Counted from the stretch's first letter, positions 27,360-36,814 are shown. The stretch is 64,000 nucleotides of DNA from Polynucleobacter sp. AP-Titi-500A-B4 (GCF_018688095.1 NZ_CP061311.1:1396120-1460119), one strand, 5' to 3'. Program-made: numbers and translations. The notes: a model not told the origin generated them from the sequence alone.

Positions 27360-28796
27360 TTATTTCTTTTTGAAGCCACCTAGCAAAGCACCAACTGCTG
27401 GCTTTGCAGGAGTAATGCCCACTTTTTTCTCTTCAGGCTTAACAACATCATCAGATGATGCTGCCTTAGCACTAGGTTCGTAAGGCTTGTAGAAAAATGG
27501 GTCTGACATTTTTGCTGATGCACTACTGTTTGAAGATGGCTTGGCATAAGCGGGAATGCCTTCTGGCAGGGCTTGGATATCCAGCTTACGCTTCATCAAT
27601 TTTTCAATGTCATCGAGCAAACGTTTTTCACTATCGTCCACCAAAGCAATCGCGTCACCTTTACTACCCGCACGGCCAGTACGACCAATGCGGTGAATGA
27701 AGTCTTCAGCGTTATAAGGCAACTCGTGATTGATTACGCATGGCATGTCTGGAATATCCAAACCACGCGCTGCTACATCCGTCGCAACTAAGACTTCAAT
27801 CGCACCAGATTTAAAGGCATCCAAAGTTAAGGTGCGTTCGCCCTGACTCTTATCACCATGAATCGCGCCTGCTTTAATACCATCACGCTCTAGAGCTCGC
27901 GCCAACTTGGCGCAACCTAGACGACTATTGGTAAAGATGATGCACTGACGCGACAAACCTTGACGTGTACGATTCTCTAAGACTTTGACAATCGCGCGCT
28001 GCTTATCGCCGGATGACACCATATGCACTACTTGCTTGACAGTATCGGCTGCAGCATTTTGACGAGCTACCTCAACCGTTACCGGTGTACGCAAATAACT
28101 TTGAGCGAGCTTTTTAATTTCTGGCGAGAAAGTCGCCGAGAACAATAGGGTTTGTCTTTGCGCAGGGATCAAATTAATGATGCGCTGGAGATCTGGCAAG
28201 AAACCCATATCCAACATGCGGTCAGCTTCGTCCAGCACCAAAATTTCTACCTGAGATAGATTGGCGACCTTAGAGCCAATGTGATCCAGCAAGCGGCCTG
28301 GCGTTGCAATCAGAATCTCGACACCATTTCGTAAAATGGAGACCTGTTCTTTCATATCCACACCACCATAGACCACAGCGGCACGCAGATCGGTATGTTT
28401 GGAATAGCTAGCGGCGTTCTCAGCCACTTGCACTGCCAACTCTCTTGTAGGCGTTAGGACCAAGGCACGGATGGGATGACGCGCAGGCGACGCGCTGTTG
28501 CTCGCATGCCGCAAAATCTTTTGAATAATGGGCAACACAAAGGCTGCCGTTTTACCAGTACCAGTTTGTGCAGCGCCCATTAAGTCACTTCCGGCCAATA
28601 CATGCGGAATCGATTGCGCTTGAATCGGAGTCGGAGTGTTGTAGCCCTGTTCAGCAACCGCTTTTTGAATCAGCGGGTCTAAACCAAAATCAGCAAAAGT
28701 GATTGTTGCTGGAGGGAGGGTACTAGGGGCAGCCGCAGAAACGACTGAGTCGCCAACCCCTGTAGATGAATTTATTTCAGTAGCAGTATTTGTCAA
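27360..28796 (-). CDS. rhlE: DEAD-box RNA helicase RhlE-type
   Basis: ATP-dependent RNA helicase for ribosome assembly and RNA turnover. The 478-residue protein has an FGLDPLIQKAVAEQGYNTPT Q-motif region, motif I AQTGTGKTAAF near residue 77, PTRELA, DEAD (VLDEADRMLDMGFLP near 186), SAT, and motif VI HRIGRTGRAGSKGDA near 365. A disordered, Ala/Lys/Ser-rich tail of about 80 residues ends GALLGGFKKK, as is usual for RhlE. The first 25 residues are Ser/Thr-rich and poorly conserved, so a downstream start is conceivable. The stop directly abuts the gluQ stop (convergent). Confidence 0.94.
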   Translation of the reverse strand: MTNTATEINSSTGVGDSVVSAAAPSTLPPATITFADFGLDPLIQKAVAEQGYNTPTPIQAQSIPHVLAGSDLMGAAQTGTGKTAAFVLPIIQKILRHASNSASPARHPIRALVLTPTRELAVQVAENAASYSKHTDLRAAVVYGGVDMKEQVSILRNGVEILIATPGRLLDHIGSKVANLSQVEILVLDEADRMLDMGFLPDLQRIINLIPAQRQTLLFSATFSPEIKKLAQSYLRTPVTVEVARQNAAADTVKQVVHMVSSGDKQRAIVKVLENRTRQGLSRQCIIFTNSRLGCAKLARALERDGIKAGAIHGDKSQGERTLTLDAFKSGAIEVLVATDVAARGLDIPDMPCVINHELPYNAEDFIHRIGRTGRAGSKGDAIALVDDSEKRLLDDIEKLMKRKLDIQALPEGIPAYAKPSSNSSASAKMSDPFFYKPYEPSAKAASSDDVVKPEEKKVGITPAKPAVGALLGGFKKK

Positions 28797-28802
28797 GGTA
28801 AC

Positions 28803-29210
28803 TTACAAGATGGCGGCGATGCCGGCCTTAGCGGTCTCAGCATCTTCCGCAGATTTAACGCCGGAAACGCCGACTGCGCCGATGGTAAACCCATTTACCT
28901 CGATATTGACGCCGCCTTCTAACATGCCCGATACGTGCGGGGCTGATAGAAATGCATGGCGACCATTATTAATAATTTCTTCGTAAACCCGCGTCTCACG
29001 TTTACCCATTGCTGCAGTACGCGCTTTTTCTTGAGCGATGTAAGAAGACAAAGGAGCACAACCATCGCGACGAATTAAACCCAGCATGTGACCACCTTCA
29101 TCACAAACCGCAATCGTCACTGCAAAATTGTTTTTAGCAGCATGTTTATCCGCCGCATCCAAAATCTTCTGAACATCAGCTTGAGTTAAATAAGGTTTAG
29201 ATGCCAACAT
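28803..29210 (-). CDS. GlcG/HbpS-family protein
   Basis: A 135-residue protein of the heme-binding/GlcG family (DUF336-type fold): KPYLTQADVQKILDAADKHA, an AVCDEGGHMLGLIRRDGC block near residue 36 and the glycine-rich VSGMLEGGVNIEVNGFTIGAVGVSG block near residues 95-120. GlcG is encoded in glycolate-use operons of unclear function; HbpS homologues bind heme or cobalamin. Next to the glyoxylate aminotransferase and the 2-hydroxyacid dehydrogenase, a role linked to glycolate/glyoxylate metabolism is likely but unproven. It lies six bases upstream of rhlE on the same strand. Confidence 0.85.
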   Translation of the reverse strand: MLASKPYLTQADVQKILDAADKHAAKNNFAVTIAVCDEGGHMLGLIRRDGCAPLSSYIAQEKARTAAMGKRETRVYEEIINNGRHAFLSAPHVSGMLEGGVNIEVNGFTIGAVGVSGVKSAEDAETAKAGIAAIL

Positions 29211-29373
29211 GTTGAATCCTTTTTAAATACGATTGTCTCGAATATGTTTTATGTGATGAAAGTACTATCAATACAAGTGCATGAATTATAAAGGGTGTAG
29301 CCAGACTCAGACCTTCAAGCCCTGCTCCACCCTTGCTACAACAGATATGGGCCCTAAAGCGCCCAAATAAGGA

Positions 29374-30558
29374 TTATTTGAGGAATTCTTGTGCTGCAAC
29401 TACGCCACTTTCCTTGGGCTTATACCCCATAGCTCCCAGACTCATTTCCGCCCCGCTGAGTGCCGCCATCAGACTGAGCTCATTGCAATCACCTAAATGA
29501 CCAATACGGAAAATCTTACCTTTCAATTTACCAAGCCCAGTTCCTAAAGAGAGATTGAATTTTTCTAATGCATGTTTGCGCAAGACATCTGCGTCCATTC
29601 CTTCGGGAACTACTGCAGCAGTCAGAACTGGAGAATAGGCGGAGGAATCTTGACACTGATTTTCAAGGCCCCACGCTGCAACTGCACGACGACACGCTTC
29701 AGCCAAACGTTGGTGTCGAGCAAAAATCGTATCCAAACCTTCAGCCATCATCATATCCATAGCTTCATGCAAACCGTACATTAAATTTGTACTAGGTGTG
29801 GTTGGCCAATAACCATTTTTATTGGATTCAAGAATTTCGTCCCAAGCCAAATAGGCTTTAGGAATCTTACTGTGCTTACTCACTTCAATTGCCTTGGGCG
29901 AGAGTGCATTAAAGCCAATTCCTGGCGGCAACATCAAGCCTTTCTGTGATCCTGCAACCGTTACATCAACACCCCACTCATCGTGGCGATAGTCGGCCGA
30001 ACCCAGACCAGACACGCTATCAACAATCAGTAATGCGGGGTGTTTAGCAGCATCAATTGCCTTTCGAACAGCAGCAATGTTTGATGTCATACCCGTTGAG
30101 GTCTCGTTATGAACAACACATACCGCTTTGATTTCATGTTGAGTATCTTTGCGCAAACGCTCTTCAATCACTGCAGCATCCACACCCCAACGCCAGGTAT
30201 CTTTACCAGTCTTACCGATTACCTCAGCTTGTAAACCAATTTTGGCCGCAAGCGCACGCCATAAGTTTGCAAACTGACCAGTTTCGTAAAAAAGCACCTT
30301 GTCACCAGCATTCAGAACGTTTACTAAGGCACCTTCCCATGAACCTGTGCCAGAAGCGGAATAAATTATCACTGGATGTTCAGTTTTAAAAATTTTCTTA
30401 ATGCCATCCAAAACCTTCAAACCAAACGCCCCAAACTCCGGGCCACGATGGTCGATGGTCTGATAGCTAATGGCACGCAAAACGCGTGGGGGTACTGGGC
30501 TTGGGCCAGGTATGTGTAAGAAATGGCGTCCTGATGCGTGGTTATCTAGTTTCAACAT
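29374..30558 (-). CDS. Alanine/serine-glyoxylate aminotransferase
   Basis: PLP-dependent class V aminotransferase that transfers an amino group from serine or alanine to glyoxylate, giving glycine. ATG 30558 is favoured (AGTGAG nine bases upstream); GTG 30570 is an alternative. Visible are the N-terminal HFLHIPGPSPVPPRVLRAIS, the phosphate loop SASGTGSWEGALVN near residue 65, the Asp of LLIVDSVSGLGSADY and the PLP lysine in VAGSQKGLMLPPG near 203. The end EFLK is preceded by a typical small domain. It diverges from the GntR regulator at 30736, with paired palindromes between. Serine versus alanine preference cannot be assigned. Confidence 0.9.
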   Translation of the reverse strand: MLKLDNHASGRHFLHIPGPSPVPPRVLRAISYQTIDHRGPEFGAFGLKVLDGIKKIFKTEHPVIIYSASGTGSWEGALVNVLNAGDKVLFYETGQFANLWRALAAKIGLQAEVIGKTGKDTWRWGVDAAVIEERLRKDTQHEIKAVCVVHNETSTGMTSNIAAVRKAIDAAKHPALLIVDSVSGLGSADYRHDEWGVDVTVAGSQKGLMLPPGIGFNALSPKAIEVSKHSKIPKAYLAWDEILESNKNGYWPTTPSTNLMYGLHEAMDMMMAEGLDTIFARHQRLAEACRRAVAAWGLENQCQDSSAYSPVLTAAVVPEGMDADVLRKHALEKFNLSLGTGLGKLKGKIFRIGHLGDCNELSLMAALSGAEMSLGAMGYKPKESGVVAAQEFLK

Positions 30559-30634
30559 GCTTTGTCTCACTTTTAGGGTGTTTATAAGTGGTAATTTCAG
30601 ATGCTAGTGTATGACAATTTTTGGGAATTTTCCA

Positions 30635-30648
30635 TTTTGCATACAAAA
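30635..30648. promoter_or_regulatory. GntR operator-like palindrome, aminotransferase side
   Basis: TTTTGCATACAAAA, a 14-base near-perfect palindrome with one internal G/A asymmetry, about 80 bases upstream of the aminotransferase start. It closely matches the site at 30709-30720 in inverted orientation, and the match continues into flanking A/T tracts ending in ATATCA. FCD-type GntR regulators usually bind short T-n-GTATACA-type palindromes, so the product of 30736-31422 is the likely binder. Confidence 0.55.
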
Positions 30649-30708
30649 AAATATCAATTTAATCGATTTAAAGCCCTAATTTATGCTTTATGATGGCTTA
30701 ATGATATT

Positions 30709-30720
30709 TTTGTATACAAA
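30709..30720. promoter_or_regulatory. GntR operator-like palindrome, regulator side
   Basis: TTTGTATACAAA, a perfect 12-base palindrome ending 15 bases before the GntR start codon, where bound protein would block transcription or translation initiation of its own operon. Its centre is 73 bases, about seven helical turns, from the centre of the sister site at 30635-30648, so two dimers could sit on the same DNA face and form a loop. This spacing is measured; the looping is inference. Confidence 0.6.
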
Positions 30721-30735
30721 TTATAGGTTCTCACT

Positions 30736-31422
30736 ATGACGGTCATAGAGCAGCCAAATTCTCAGAATCTGCATGAGGCAACCTTCCAAAAGCTCAGATC
30801 ACTCTTGGTTGAAGGAAAGATCGCGCCAGGCAGCAAGCTCAATGAACGTGAATTAGCTGAAAGCCTCAATGTTTCGCGTACACCGATTCGTGAAGCGATC
30901 CGTCGTTTGGCTGCTGATGGCTTGGTTGAGCTGATTGCGAATCGTGGCGCCATTGCTGTGCAACTGAGTTTGGAGGATGTGATTCACACCTTTGATGTGA
31001 TCGCAGACTTGGAGGGATTCTCGGGTGAGTTAGCCGCCAATAACATTAGCGATACCACCCTCTCTGAATTAGAAGCACTCCAATATGAAATGATGGCCTC
31101 GTATGCGCGCCGTGATTTATCCAGTTATTACAAACTAAATCTGCGTATTCATCACCTCATTAATCAAGCTGCCAACAACCCAGTGTTGTCTCGCCTCTTT
31201 ACGCAAGTCAATGCCCGTATCGAAGCGCTGCGCTTTCGCTCTAACCAAGACGGCGTTAAATGGGAAAAGGCCGTGGAGGAACATCAAGAGATGCTCGATG
31301 CCCTCAAAGCCCGTGATAGCAAGAGAATGCGCAAGATCATGATTCAGCATGTACAAAATAAACGAGATGTCGTCGTGCAACTCCTCAAGGCGGAAACTAG
31401 CACCATGGAGACGACCAAATGA
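30736..31422 (+). CDS. GntR-family (FCD) regulator of glyoxylate genes
   Basis: A 228-residue FadR-subfamily regulator. The winged helix spans about residues 13-80 (LVEGKIAPGSKLNERELAES, then VSRTPIREAIRRLAADGLVE) and the all-helical FCD effector domain spans about 85-215, with the metal/ligand-type histidines of NLRIHHLINQAANNP near 137 and a later VEEHQEMLDAL. Its stop overlaps the start of the dehydrogenase at 31419 (ATGA). The context suggests a GlcC/LldR-like sensor of glycolate, lactate or another 2-hydroxyacid that controls both flanking transcripts. Confidence 0.88.
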   Translation: MTVIEQPNSQNLHEATFQKLRSLLVEGKIAPGSKLNERELAESLNVSRTPIREAIRRLAADGLVELIANRGAIAVQLSLEDVIHTFDVIADLEGFSGELAANNISDTTLSELEALQYEMMASYARRDLSSYYKLNLRIHHLINQAANNPVLSRLFTQVNARIEALRFRSNQDGVKWEKAVEEHQEMLDALKARDSKRMRKIMIQHVQNKRDVVVQLLKAETSTMETTK

Positions 31423-34400
31423 ATAAACCTTTAGACCTCAAAGAGTTGATGCTTGATCAAGTAACACTAGCTAAGCGTCTGCGCCAAGAAACTTCTGGTG
31501 AGGTGATGACCGATAGCGCTAGCCGTGGACGCTATGCAACCGATGCCTCGATTTACCAAGCAATGCCAGTAGCAGTGTTTTTACCGAAGACTGCGGAAGA
31601 TATTGCAACAGCTATTCAGATTGCAGCAGAACTTGGCGTACCCGTTCTACCCCGTGGTGGAGGCACTAGTCAGTGTGGTCAGACCACTGGCGCAGCACTT
31701 GTCATTGATAACACCAAGTATTTCAGAAACGTTCTCGATCTCAATCTTGATAAAGGCTATGTAGAAGTTGAGCCCGGCATCGTGCTTGATCACCTTAATG
31801 GCTCACTCAAGCAACACGGTCTTTGGTATCCAGTCGATGTATCAACCGCTGGACAAGCCACCATTGGGGGCATGGCAGGCAATAACTCTTGCGGTAGCCG
31901 CTCGATTGCCTACGGCAATATGGTGCACAACGTTTTAGGTATCAATGCTTGGATGGCTAATGGTCAGATTGCGGAGTTTGGTAACTATGCCAATAGTTCT
32001 GGGGTTGCTAAACAGCTAGGTGACTTTGTTAAAGGCTTGGCGCATTCGCTCCAACCTGAGATCGAAGCCCACTTCCCGAAAGTACTGAGACGTGTCGCAG
32101 GTTACAACCTGGATATCTTCCACCCGCAAAGTGAATTGCCTTACACGCAAGATGGTAGCGTCAACCTCTCCCATCTCTTAGTGGGTAGCGAAGGAACGTT
32201 AGCCTATTTCAAATCCCTCAAGCTCAAACTAGCACCACTGCCCAAACATAAAGTCTTGGGTATTGTGAACTTCGCTAGTTTTTATAAAGCTATGGATAGC
32301 GCTCAGCACATTGTGAAGCTAGGCCCTACAGCAGTTGAGTTAGTCGATCGCACCATGATTGACTTAGCGCGCAGCAATCCGAGCTTTAAGAAGACAATTG
32401 AGACTGCACTGATTGATCACACTGCGCAAACACCAGAAGCCATTTTGTTAGTGGAGTTTTCTGGTGAAGCGCATGCGCCCTTACTTGAAAAGCTTACAGC
32501 CCTACAAGAACTCATGGGCGACTTAGGTTTACCGAGTTCAGTAGTGTCCATGCCCGATACATCCTTGCAAAAGAATCTATGGGAAGTGCGTAAAGCTGGG
32601 CTAAACATCATGATGAGTCTTAAGGGTGATGGCAAGCCAGTCAGCTTTATTGAAGATTGCGCCGTACCACTTGAGAGTTTGGCTGATTACACCCAAGCAT
32701 TAACAGACGTCTTTTCTAAATATGGTTCGCGCGGTACTTGGTACGCCCATGCTTCTGTCGGCACATTACACGTCCGCCCTATTCTGGATATGCGCAGAGA
32801 TGGTGCGCAAAAGATGCGTGCGGTTGCTGAGGAAGCTTCTGCATTGGTACGCAAATACAAAGGTGCCTATAGCGGCGAACATGGTGATGGTTTATGTCGT
32901 GGTGAATGGATCTCATGGCAGTTCGGTCCAAAAATTACTGAAGCACTTGCAGAAATTAAACAGGCATTTGATCCCAAGGGCTTATTCAACCCTGGCAAGA
33001 TCGTTAATCCACCGAAGATGGATGACTCCATCAACTTTAGATTTCCCCCGAGCTACAAAGTTATTCCATTGCAACCTGCCTTGGATTGGTCAGCTTGGAA
33101 CGTTCAAAATAATCCAGTCACAGAAGAAACTACCGCACCGGGTACCGGCGGCGATCCCGCTATGGGCTTGGCTAAGGCTGTAGAAATGTGCAATAACAAT
33201 GGTCACTGCCGTAAGTTTGATGCTGAAGTAATGTGCCCAAGTTATCGCGTCACTCGTGATGAGAGGCACCTTACCCGCGGTAGAGCCAATACCTTACGCT
33301 TAGCACTCTCCAATCAACTCGATATCAAAGATGAATCTTCACCGCTAGGCAGCGATGCGATTAAAGAAGTCATGGAGCTGTGCGTCAGCTGCAAAGCCTG
33401 TCGGCGCGAGTGCCCTACTGGCGTTGATATGGCTAAGATGAAGATTGAGTTCCTCTCTGCCTATAAGAAACGGGTTGGCCATTCTTTACGTGATCTAGCA
33501 GTGGCTTATCTTCCTAAATATGCAGGAACGATTAGTAGCATTCCACTCTTACCGACCATTCTCAATCTGCGTAATCACATTGCGCCAATTGCCAAATTAC
33601 AAGAATGGGTCATGGGTATCTCCGCCCAAAGAAGTTTGCCAGTTTGGAAAAGCAAAACCTTCTGGAGCAAATCAGCAGCTATCAAGACTTACCAATACAG
33701 CCCTGATGAGCTCTCAGCACAAAAGGGTGTGGTGCTATTGGCCGATACTTTTAACGCCTACTTTGAAGATGAAAATCTCGCAGCAGCTTTGAAAGTACTC
33801 ACTGCCGCTGGCTATAGCGTGCATATTCCACACAAGAGCCAAAGTAAGTCAACTCAAGAACAAAATAATTGCTCTAAAGAGTTTTGCTGCGGCAGAACTT
33901 ACTTAGCAGCAGGCATGGTCGATAAAGCCAGGGAAACCTTGGGAGAGCTCGTTAATCATCTTGCACCCTATGCCCAGAAAAACATTCCGATCATTGGTCT
34001 AGAACCCTCTTGCCTCTTCACCCTCAAGGATGAAGCCTTAGTAATGGGCTTTGATGAGCGTGCGATCACCGTTTCCAAACAGGCGCAACTCTTAGAAGAG
34101 TTTTTAGCCAATGAAGTCAAAGCGGGCAAACTCAATTTACACCTCAAGTCAGCAAGTAAGCCTGTACTGTTTCACGGTCACTGCCACCAGAAGTCTTTTG
34201 CAGCAGTAACACCTGCGATGGAGTTACTCAAACTCATTCCGAATGCAGAACCCAAACTCATTGAAAGTTCTTGTTGCGGTATGGCGGGTAGCTTTGGCTA
34301 TGAAGCAGAACATATCGAAGTATCTAAGCAAATGGCTGAAGCAACCCTCTTGCCCAGTATTCGGAAATCACCAGATAGTTGGGTTGTAGCTGATGGCACT

Positions 34401-34481
34401 AGCTGTCGTCATCAAATTGCCGATGGCACTCAAAGAGAGGCTGTCCATATCGCCAGAATCTTGGCTGCACATCTGCAATAA
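31419..34481 (+). CDS. ydiJ: Fused FAD-linked / Fe-S 2-hydroxyacid dehydrogenase
   Basis: A 1020-residue fusion of a GlcD-like FAD oxidase and a GlcF-like iron-sulfur protein, the architecture and length of E. coli YdiJ (1018 residues, a D-2-hydroxyglutarate dehydrogenase). The FAD domain shows PRGGGTSQCGQTTGAALVI near residue 78 and GGMAGNNSCGSRSIAYGN near 150. The C-terminal FAD-oxidase region follows with SGEHGDGLCRGEW near 485. The Fe-S part has CNNNGHCRK near 590 and CVSCKACRRECPTG near 657. Two Cys-rich CCG blocks (CSKEFCCGRTY near 820, SSCCGMAGSFGYE near 950) would bind a further cluster. Substrate could be D-2-hydroxyglutarate, D-lactate or glycolate; the glyoxylate aminotransferase next door favours a small 2-hydroxyacid. 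Confidence 0.9.
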   Translation: MNKPLDLKELMLDQVTLAKRLRQETSGEVMTDSASRGRYATDASIYQAMPVAVFLPKTAEDIATAIQIAAELGVPVLPRGGGTSQCGQTTGAALVIDNTKYFRNVLDLNLDKGYVEVEPGIVLDHLNGSLKQHGLWYPVDVSTAGQATIGGMAGNNSCGSRSIAYGNMVHNVLGINAWMANGQIAEFGNYANSSGVAKQLGDFVKGLAHSLQPEIEAHFPKVLRRVAGYNLDIFHPQSELPYTQDGSVNLSHLLVGSEGTLAYFKSLKLKLAPLPKHKVLGIVNFASFYKAMDSAQHIVKLGPTAVELVDRTMIDLARSNPSFKKTIETALIDHTAQTPEAILLVEFSGEAHAPLLEKLTALQELMGDLGLPSSVVSMPDTSLQKNLWEVRKAGLNIMMSLKGDGKPVSFIEDCAVPLESLADYTQALTDVFSKYGSRGTWYAHASVGTLHVRPILDMRRDGAQKMRAVAEEASALVRKYKGAYSGEHGDGLCRGEWISWQFGPKITEALAEIKQAFDPKGLFNPGKIVNPPKMDDSINFRFPPSYKVIPLQPALDWSAWNVQNNPVTEETTAPGTGGDPAMGLAKAVEMCNNNGHCRKFDAEVMCPSYRVTRDERHLTRGRANTLRLALSNQLDIKDESSPLGSDAIKEVMELCVSCKACRRECPTGVDMAKMKIEFLSAYKKRVGHSLRDLAVAYLPKYAGTISSIPLLPTILNLRNHIAPIAKLQEWVMGISAQRSLPVWKSKTFWSKSAAIKTYQYSPDELSAQKGVVLLADTFNAYFEDENLAAALKVLTAAGYSVHIPHKSQSKSTQEQNNCSKEFCCGRTYLAAGMVDKARETLGELVNHLAPYAQKNIPIIGLEPSCLFTLKDEALVMGFDERAITVSKQAQLLEEFLANEVKAGKLNLHLKSASKPVLFHGHCHQKSFAAVTPAMELLKLIPNAEPKLIESSCCGMAGSFGYEAEHIEVSKQMAEATLLPSIRKSPDSWVVADGTSCRHQIADGTQREAVHIARILAAHLQ

Positions 34482-34502
34482 TTGATTGAAAGCGCTTGGC
34501 GC

Positions 34503-34856
34503 TTAACGAATCACGCCGTACCCAACCATGAGCAAGGTTCCAGTCAATAAGGCCGGAACTAAACGCTTGGTTGGCTTAGAGACCATGACGCCAATACTCA
34601 AAGCACAGATCAGGATACGTACCCATAAAGGTACGGTTGCCATCAATCCCAATGGCATGACTATTAAGCGCACCGTTAAAGCCGCAACCATGGCATAGGT
34701 CACCGCAGCCAACCAACGAAAGATTTCGCTATCTTGATTAATACTTTGCGAGAGAAATACGCCAATCGCTCTGCAGAAATAAGTCCCAATGCAGGCGCCT
34801 ACCAAAGCAATCCATAAACCCCACCCAGAAAGTGCATTGGTCATGGTATTCATCAT
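34503..34856 (-). CDS. azlD: AzlD small subunit of branched-chain amino acid exporter
   Basis: A 117-residue membrane protein with about four hydrophobic segments, including WGLWIALVGACIGTYFCRAI and VTYAMVAALTVRLIVMPLGL. It pairs with AzlC and its start overlaps the azlC stop by four bases. In characterised systems the pair exports valine, leucine or isoleucine and analogues. The proposed start is MMNTMTNALSGWG; ATG codons at residues 1, 2 and 5 could all serve. It ends 21 bp from the converging dehydrogenase gene. Confidence 0.88.
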   Translation of the reverse strand: MMNTMTNALSGWGLWIALVGACIGTYFCRAIGVFLSQSINQDSEIFRWLAAVTYAMVAALTVRLIVMPLGLMATVPLWVRILICALSIGVMVSKPTKRLVPALLTGTLLMVGYGVIR

Positions 34857-35638
34857 CCGACGACTCCAGACTTTTTGCGCAAGAACTTACGATCAATAAA
34901 GTAAGCCAAGGTACCGCTGATAAGGCCTGCTGTGAGCAAGCTAGTATCACGATCGACGATAAAGAAAATCGGGCCAAAAATACAACCTAACAGTAAGGCA
35001 ATGCGATTAATCCAAGGCTTCACTTCCGTAAACGTGAGCAAGAAAAATAGTGGATTAATAAAGACCAGGCCCAGTGTGACTGCAGGAGGCACCATGCCTG
35101 CCAAGTAGAAACCCAAGATGGTTCCCGGAATAGAAATCAGCCAGCAGAGCAATCCTAGACCAACAAAATAGGCTAAACGATGCTGAGTTTCGATTGCATG
35201 AAACTCTCTCATCGAGATTGCCCATGCAGTCATCGCCAATAAATGCACTGATGCATACAAACTACGGTTGCGATCTTTTTTGGCGAACTGCGGAAAGAGT
35301 GTCACCGTCATCGTGATGAAACGGGTCGACGTTAAGGTCACTGCTAATGCAATGGCAATTACCGATGAGCCAGTAATGGCCATCTCTAGCAAGACCACCT
35401 GCCCTGGTAAGGCGAACATAAAAAATGAAGTGAAGGTGGTGAACCAAACATCAAAGCCGTTGGTCTTACCCATCGCTCCGAAGCCCACCATGCCAGCAAA
35501 GAGGACCATTGCTGGAGCGCCTGCTGCATCTCGCATTCCTGTCCAGAAGGCATCTTTAGGACTCTTGAAGCGCTCTGCTGCAGAACCCTCTAGCGCAATT
35601 TCACTAGGATCAATATAGGGTTGGTCTGCTGATGACAT
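34853..35638 (-). CDS. azlC: AzlC permease of branched-chain amino acid exporter
   Basis: Large subunit of the AzlCD exporter, 261 residues with about seven membrane segments after a 25-residue soluble lead. Family features are the SPKDAFWTGMRDAAGAPAMV entry segment, ALPGQVVLLEMAITGSSVIA near residue 77 and the ALAVTLTSTRFITMTVTLFP block near 97. It presumably relieves amino-acid overload or exports analogues. It lies 33 bp after queG on the same strand, though a functional link to queuosine synthesis is not expected. Confidence 0.9.
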   Translation of the reverse strand: MSSADQPYIDPSEIALEGSAAERFKSPKDAFWTGMRDAAGAPAMVLFAGMVGFGAMGKTNGFDVWFTTFTSFFMFALPGQVVLLEMAITGSSVIAIALAVTLTSTRFITMTVTLFPQFAKKDRNRSLYASVHLLAMTAWAISMREFHAIETQHRLAYFVGLGLLCWLISIPGTILGFYLAGMVPPAVTLGLVFINPLFFLLTFTEVKPWINRIALLLGCIFGPIFFIVDRDTSLLTAGLISGTLAYFIDRKFLRKKSGVVG

Positions 35639-35671
35639 AGGGTAATTGTAAGAGCTAGTGCTTATTCATGC

Positions 35672-36772
35672 TCAAAAAGAGGGGTTGAGAGCCCACTCAA
35701 TATGTTCAGCCACTAATGCATCGGCTGATACTAAGCCGTCACTCAATGCTTTACGAATGGCTTCCTTCTCTTGATTAGCAAGTGCAGGGCTAGCAAGCGC
35801 ATTGCCCATGGCCACTGCTAGATTACGACGCCAGCGACTGTAGCCAATACGCCGAATTGCACTACCTTCGTGACGTTGCTCAAACTCTGCTTCGGTCCAT
35901 GACCATAAATGCAAGAGGCTAGCTTGCCCTAGGCCATGACGCTGAGCAAAATCTGAGAGCGCTGTGGTCTTAGCAAATTTATTCCATGGGCAGATCAACT
36001 GACAGTCATCGCAACCATAGACTCGATTACCCATCGCCCTGCGGAACTCTACTGGGATAGCTTCTGGATTTTCAATTGTGAGATAGGAGATACAACGGCG
36101 TGCGTCTAATTGATATGGCGCAGTGATCGCTTGAGTTGGGCAAACATCCATACAAGATGTACAACTGCCGCAATGCTCTTCTGACTCTGAATCAATCGGG
36201 AGCGGTACATCTACCAAAATCTCACCTAAGAAAAAAGTAGAGCCAGATTCTCGATTGAGCAAGAGAGTATGTTTCCCACGCCAACCCAAACCCGCCTTAC
36301 GTGCAAGCTCTACTTCCATTAAGGGTGCTGAGTCAGTAAAGACGCGATACCCAAACGAACCAATCTTTTCTTCGATGGCTTTAGCAAAATCTTGCAACCG
36401 ATTGCGCAGGACCTTGTGATAATCGCGCCCTCTGGCATACATTGATACCACTGCTTGATGAGGATCCTCTAGCCTCTGCCACTCTTGATCAAAATTACTT
36501 CCCTCGGGAAGATAGTTCATCGTTACGCAAATCACACGCACTGTACCCGGCACCAATAGTTGGGGATCTGAACGCAGATCAGCATGGCGCTGCATGTATT
36601 CCATATGCCCATGACGCCCTTCAGCCAACCACTCCTGCAAACGCTCTGTAGCTGACCCCAGATGGGTATCGGTAATACGCAAACCATCAAACCCCAATTC
36701 CACAGCCTTATCTCCAAGCCAAGTTCGTAACTTGGACTCATCAAGAGTGGAGAAATTGGCAGATAAAGGCAT
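35672..36772 (-). CDS. queG: Epoxyqueuosine reductase
   Basis: Cobalamin- and iron-sulfur-dependent enzyme performing the last step of queuosine synthesis in tRNA, reducing epoxyqueuosine. The 366-residue protein has the N-terminal QueG domain, LARKAGLGWRGKHTLLLNRE near residue 155, the two 4Fe-4S motifs CGSCTSCMDVCPTQAI near 198 and CDDCQLICPWNKFA near 253, and a C-terminal HEAT-like part (SRWRRNLAVAMGNALASPAL). It diverges from tsaE with 42 bp between. Together with gluQ it supports an active queuosine pathway. Confidence 0.96.
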   Translation of the reverse strand: MPLSANFSTLDESKLRTWLGDKAVELGFDGLRITDTHLGSATERLQEWLAEGRHGHMEYMQRHADLRSDPQLLVPGTVRVICVTMNYLPEGSNFDQEWQRLEDPHQAVVSMYARGRDYHKVLRNRLQDFAKAIEEKIGSFGYRVFTDSAPLMEVELARKAGLGWRGKHTLLLNRESGSTFFLGEILVDVPLPIDSESEEHCGSCTSCMDVCPTQAITAPYQLDARRCISYLTIENPEAIPVEFRRAMGNRVYGCDDCQLICPWNKFAKTTALSDFAQRHGLGQASLLHLWSWTEAEFEQRHEGSAIRRIGYSRWRRNLAVAMGNALASPALANQEKEAIRKALSDGLVSADALVAEHIEWALNPSF

Positions 36773-36814
36773 ATGAATAGAGAATGTATCTTAATAATTG
36801 AATAAACTAGAACA

